Assembly: GCA_015487825.1 (NCBI GenBank)
Contig: WFOZ01000488.1
Location: forward strand, 1 to 7,497
Length of the DNA stretch: 7,497 nucleotides
DNA from: Planctomycetaceae bacterium
Lineage (GTDB): Bacteria; Planctomycetota; Planctomycetia; Planctomycetales; Planctomycetaceae
Reading direction: 5' to 3'
The notes beneath the pieces are model-generated. The model worked only from the letters and a program-made list of their open reading frames with translations, searched no databases and was not told the DNA's origin. Both the position numbers and the translations under genes were made by a program. This document shows positions 5,992-7,497 of this stretch, one piece after another. Each line of letters begins with the position of its first letter. Position 1 is the first letter of the stretch.

Positions 5992-7413
5992 TTAACTGAT
6001 TTTTGCTTTGAGAAACTTTGTCACTTTGCTGGAAAAGGCCTGCGTTGCGGTCGGAACAAATGGAGGCAGATTCAGCAGCTTTGGTACGACGCTGGCTGCA
6101 TATTCGCCGTTTTTGTGGGAGGTTGGGTCGGTCAGGTAGCCGATAAATCCGTCTGTATAGCCAACCATTATTGTGTTTTCCAAAGAGGACTTCAGTTGAA
6201 TCTGCAAACCGTAATAACTGAATAATTCTGAACTGTGAAACAGCAGGGCGTTATTGCCTAATTGCAGCATCGAAACAGTTGTTGGAAGATCCGTTTGGGC
6301 TGGGTTCCACTTCTGGGCATCATTGAACCAGGCTTTTGCAAAAGGGGCATCGACGAACTGGCCGCTTGCGCATTTTTCCGGATTTTTGCGGTATTGTTCA
6401 ATCCGGCTATTCATCAATTCGAGATCGAGTGGTAACTTGATTTCCTCTGTTGCGATCCGCAATTCGTCCGGTTTTACCGATTGAGCATTAGAGATTGCCT
6501 GACGAATTGCAACGGCAACCTGCCTGGCGGTTTGTTCTGCGTCGCCTCGCCAGGGGGTTCCGTCTCCCGGGTTCACATCTCCGGTGTGCCCCTGCAGGAA
6601 CGAAGGAGTCAGATTTTCCTGTTCGCTGATCAGCTTAGCAACAATCCCCGGCCAGTCGGGACCAGCTTCACCATCTGCGTAACAAACCGGGTGAGCCGAA
6701 AACTGATACCAGAGCAAATTTTTCTTCTTCGGGCCGCGGTCGAAATGAAGTGTATGAAGCACCGTATCAAGCCAGCGATCTTCTTCGGTAGACTGTGCAT
6801 TGAAATCGACATCTTTTTTGAAGTCTTTTCGGGTGCGATTAAAATTCGCTCCTTCGGTGCGGCTCTTACCAATCGAAAGATCGGCCGGTGCCAAATCTGC
6901 CTTTGCAATTTCGACCGCTTTTACAATTCGGTTCTCTGTTTCGGCAACGTATTTCTCGGGCAGGCCGCCCCATAAGCGAAAGAATCGAAGAGTCGGTGCA
7001 GAGTGCGTATGCGTTGCGCAAAGGCGTATTGCATCGGCCGGGATGCCCGTTTTTTCAGAGATCCGTTTTTGGAGTCGCCGTGTCGATTCGCGAGAAATGG
7101 CGCAAACATCAACCGATACAATGGCAGCCAGTTGCTTACCAAGTTGCAGCACAACCGCGCGAGCTTCGGTTTTATCCCGAACAGAACCGACCAGGCGTTC
7201 GCTACCCGGCTTGTAATGGAATCCGGCCATGATGGTGCCAACCTGCGGAGTGATATCAACGGTCCCTTCGCCTGCATAAAGTGTTTGACCAGACGAAGAC
7301 CCGCCAGCATAAACACCGTGAGACAACAAACTGGCTCCCACCAACGACCCGGCTTTGAAAGAGTGTTCCAGAAACTTTCGCCGAGTGCTCTGCTGAAATT
7401 TTACTTTGTTCAT
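5992..7413 (-). CDS. Tat-exported neutral/alkaline ceramidase-type hydrolase
   Basis: This 473-residue protein matches the neutral/alkaline non-lysosomal ceramidase catalytic domain, a zinc amidase that releases fatty acid from ceramide-like N-acyl lipids. Residues 1-40 are a Tat-type signal: STRRKFLEHSF (twin Arg at 11-12) followed by the hydrophobic stretch GSLVGASLLS, so the folded enzyme is probably exported. The mature part starts AGEGTVDITP and has MAGFHY, DVCAISRE (about 102-109), THTHSAP with metal-ligand candidates H135/H137, the QFSAHPVCY block (H241), DWPG, and GHTGDVNPGDG (276-284). SSELF (E396) probably matches the metal-binding Glu, and GYTDGFIGYL (418-427) is the usual late motif. 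Characterised ceramidases are near 650 residues or more with an added C-terminal domain, which is missing here; compact versions are common in planctomycetes, where the substrate is often unknown. Upstream AAGAAAGAAAAG is a weak ribosome site. An insertion-sequence end lies 29 bp before the start codon and may affect its promoter. Confidence 0.87.
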   Translation of the reverse strand: MNKVKFQQSTRRKFLEHSFKAGSLVGASLLSHGVYAGGSSSGQTLYAGEGTVDITPQVGTIMAGFHYKPGSERLVGSVRDKTEARAVVLQLGKQLAAIVSVDVCAISRESTRRLQKRISEKTGIPADAIRLCATHTHSAPTLRFFRLWGGLPEKYVAETENRIVKAVEIAKADLAPADLSIGKSRTEGANFNRTRKDFKKDVDFNAQSTEEDRWLDTVLHTLHFDRGPKKKNLLWYQFSAHPVCYADGEAGPDWPGIVAKLISEQENLTPSFLQGHTGDVNPGDGTPWRGDAEQTARQVAVAIRQAISNAQSVKPDELRIATEEIKLPLDLELMNSRIEQYRKNPEKCASGQFVDAPFAKAWFNDAQKWNPAQTDLPTTVSMLQLGNNALLFHSSELFSYYGLQIQLKSSLENTIMVGYTDGFIGYLTDPTSHKNGEYAASVVPKLLNLPPFVPTATQAFSSKVTKFLKAKIS

Positions 7414-7442
7414 ATTTGCACTTTTCTTTCTTTACCTTGTGC

Positions 7443-7497
7443 TGGACCCCAAAAACTGGACAGGTTGTTAAGGTATAAAGGTAACCTGTACGAACGG
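7443..7497. mobile_element. probable IS3-family insertion sequence end (partial)
   Basis: TGGACCCC followed by AAAAACTGGACAG (7443-7463) has the form of an IS3-family (IS150-like) terminal inverted repeat, which starts with TG and carries a CCCC...A-rich...TGGACA core. The element would extend to the right, beyond the window, with the ceramidase side as its outer flank. Inside it, ACAGGTT (7460-7466) and AACCTGT (7483-7489) form a 7-bp inverted repeat. No transposase coding can be read in these 55 bases and the second end and target duplication are out of view, so this could also be a solo or decayed end. Confidence 0.45.

Noticed and set aside
6481..7232. Plus-strand open frames opposite the ceramidase gene
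   Set aside because: They are antisense shadows of a gene with well-matched family motifs.
1..7497. CRISPR array, tRNA, rRNA or riboswitch
   Set aside because: I found no regularly spaced direct repeats, cloverleaf sequence, rRNA-conserved stretch or recognisable riboswitch core.

Overview
The window most resembles a planctomycete chromosome (Gimesia/Rubinisphaera-like). This is an inference from moderate GC, mostly weak Shine-Dalgarno sites, and the gene set: a Tat-exported ceramidase-type hydrolase, a secreted multidomain esterase, a TIM-barrel sugar isomerase starting MKIGFHT, and a soluble GAF-PAS chemoreceptor. No gene settles the taxon and no rRNA or tRNA is present.

Layout. Positions 1-591 are non-coding. 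They hold a short interspersed-looking inverted repeat (112-171), a terminator-like dyad (253-271) and the probable leader and promoter of the next gene. Positions 592-2337 (+) encode a membrane-free methyl-accepting chemotaxis protein with GAF, PAS and signalling domains. It converges, with only 13 bp between stop codons, on 2351-4630 (-), a large exported protein that joins a glycerophosphodiester phosphodiesterase domain to an alpha/beta-hydrolase (acetyl-xylan-esterase/dienelactone-hydrolase-like) domain through a beta-rich middle region. A 195-bp divergent intergenic region with a small dyad leads to 4826-5692 (+), a sugar phosphate isomerase/epimerase of the AP-endonuclease-2 TIM-barrel superfamily. 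Positions 5693-5991 separate this gene from the convergent 5992-7413 (-), a Tat-exported neutral/alkaline ceramidase-type hydrolase. The last 55 bases (7443-7497) look like the end of an IS3-family insertion sequence lying 29 bp upstream of the ceramidase start codon.

The most interesting non-coding item is in 5779-5949. Two copies of a roughly 55-bp unit lie head to head around a 61-bp spacer at about 80 percent identity. Each copy folds into the same two small hairpins, and base changes between the copies inside the stems are compensatory. This resembles a paired REP- or MITE-like element.

Functionally, two exported hydrolases (phosphodiester plus ester, and amide) flank a cytoplasmic sugar isomerase, which would fit scavenging of lipids or decorated polysaccharides. 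The genes are not in one operon (orientations -, +, -), so this link is only suggestive. The chemoreceptor has no che genes beside it. I found no CRISPR array, defence system, prophage or clearly new multi-gene system.
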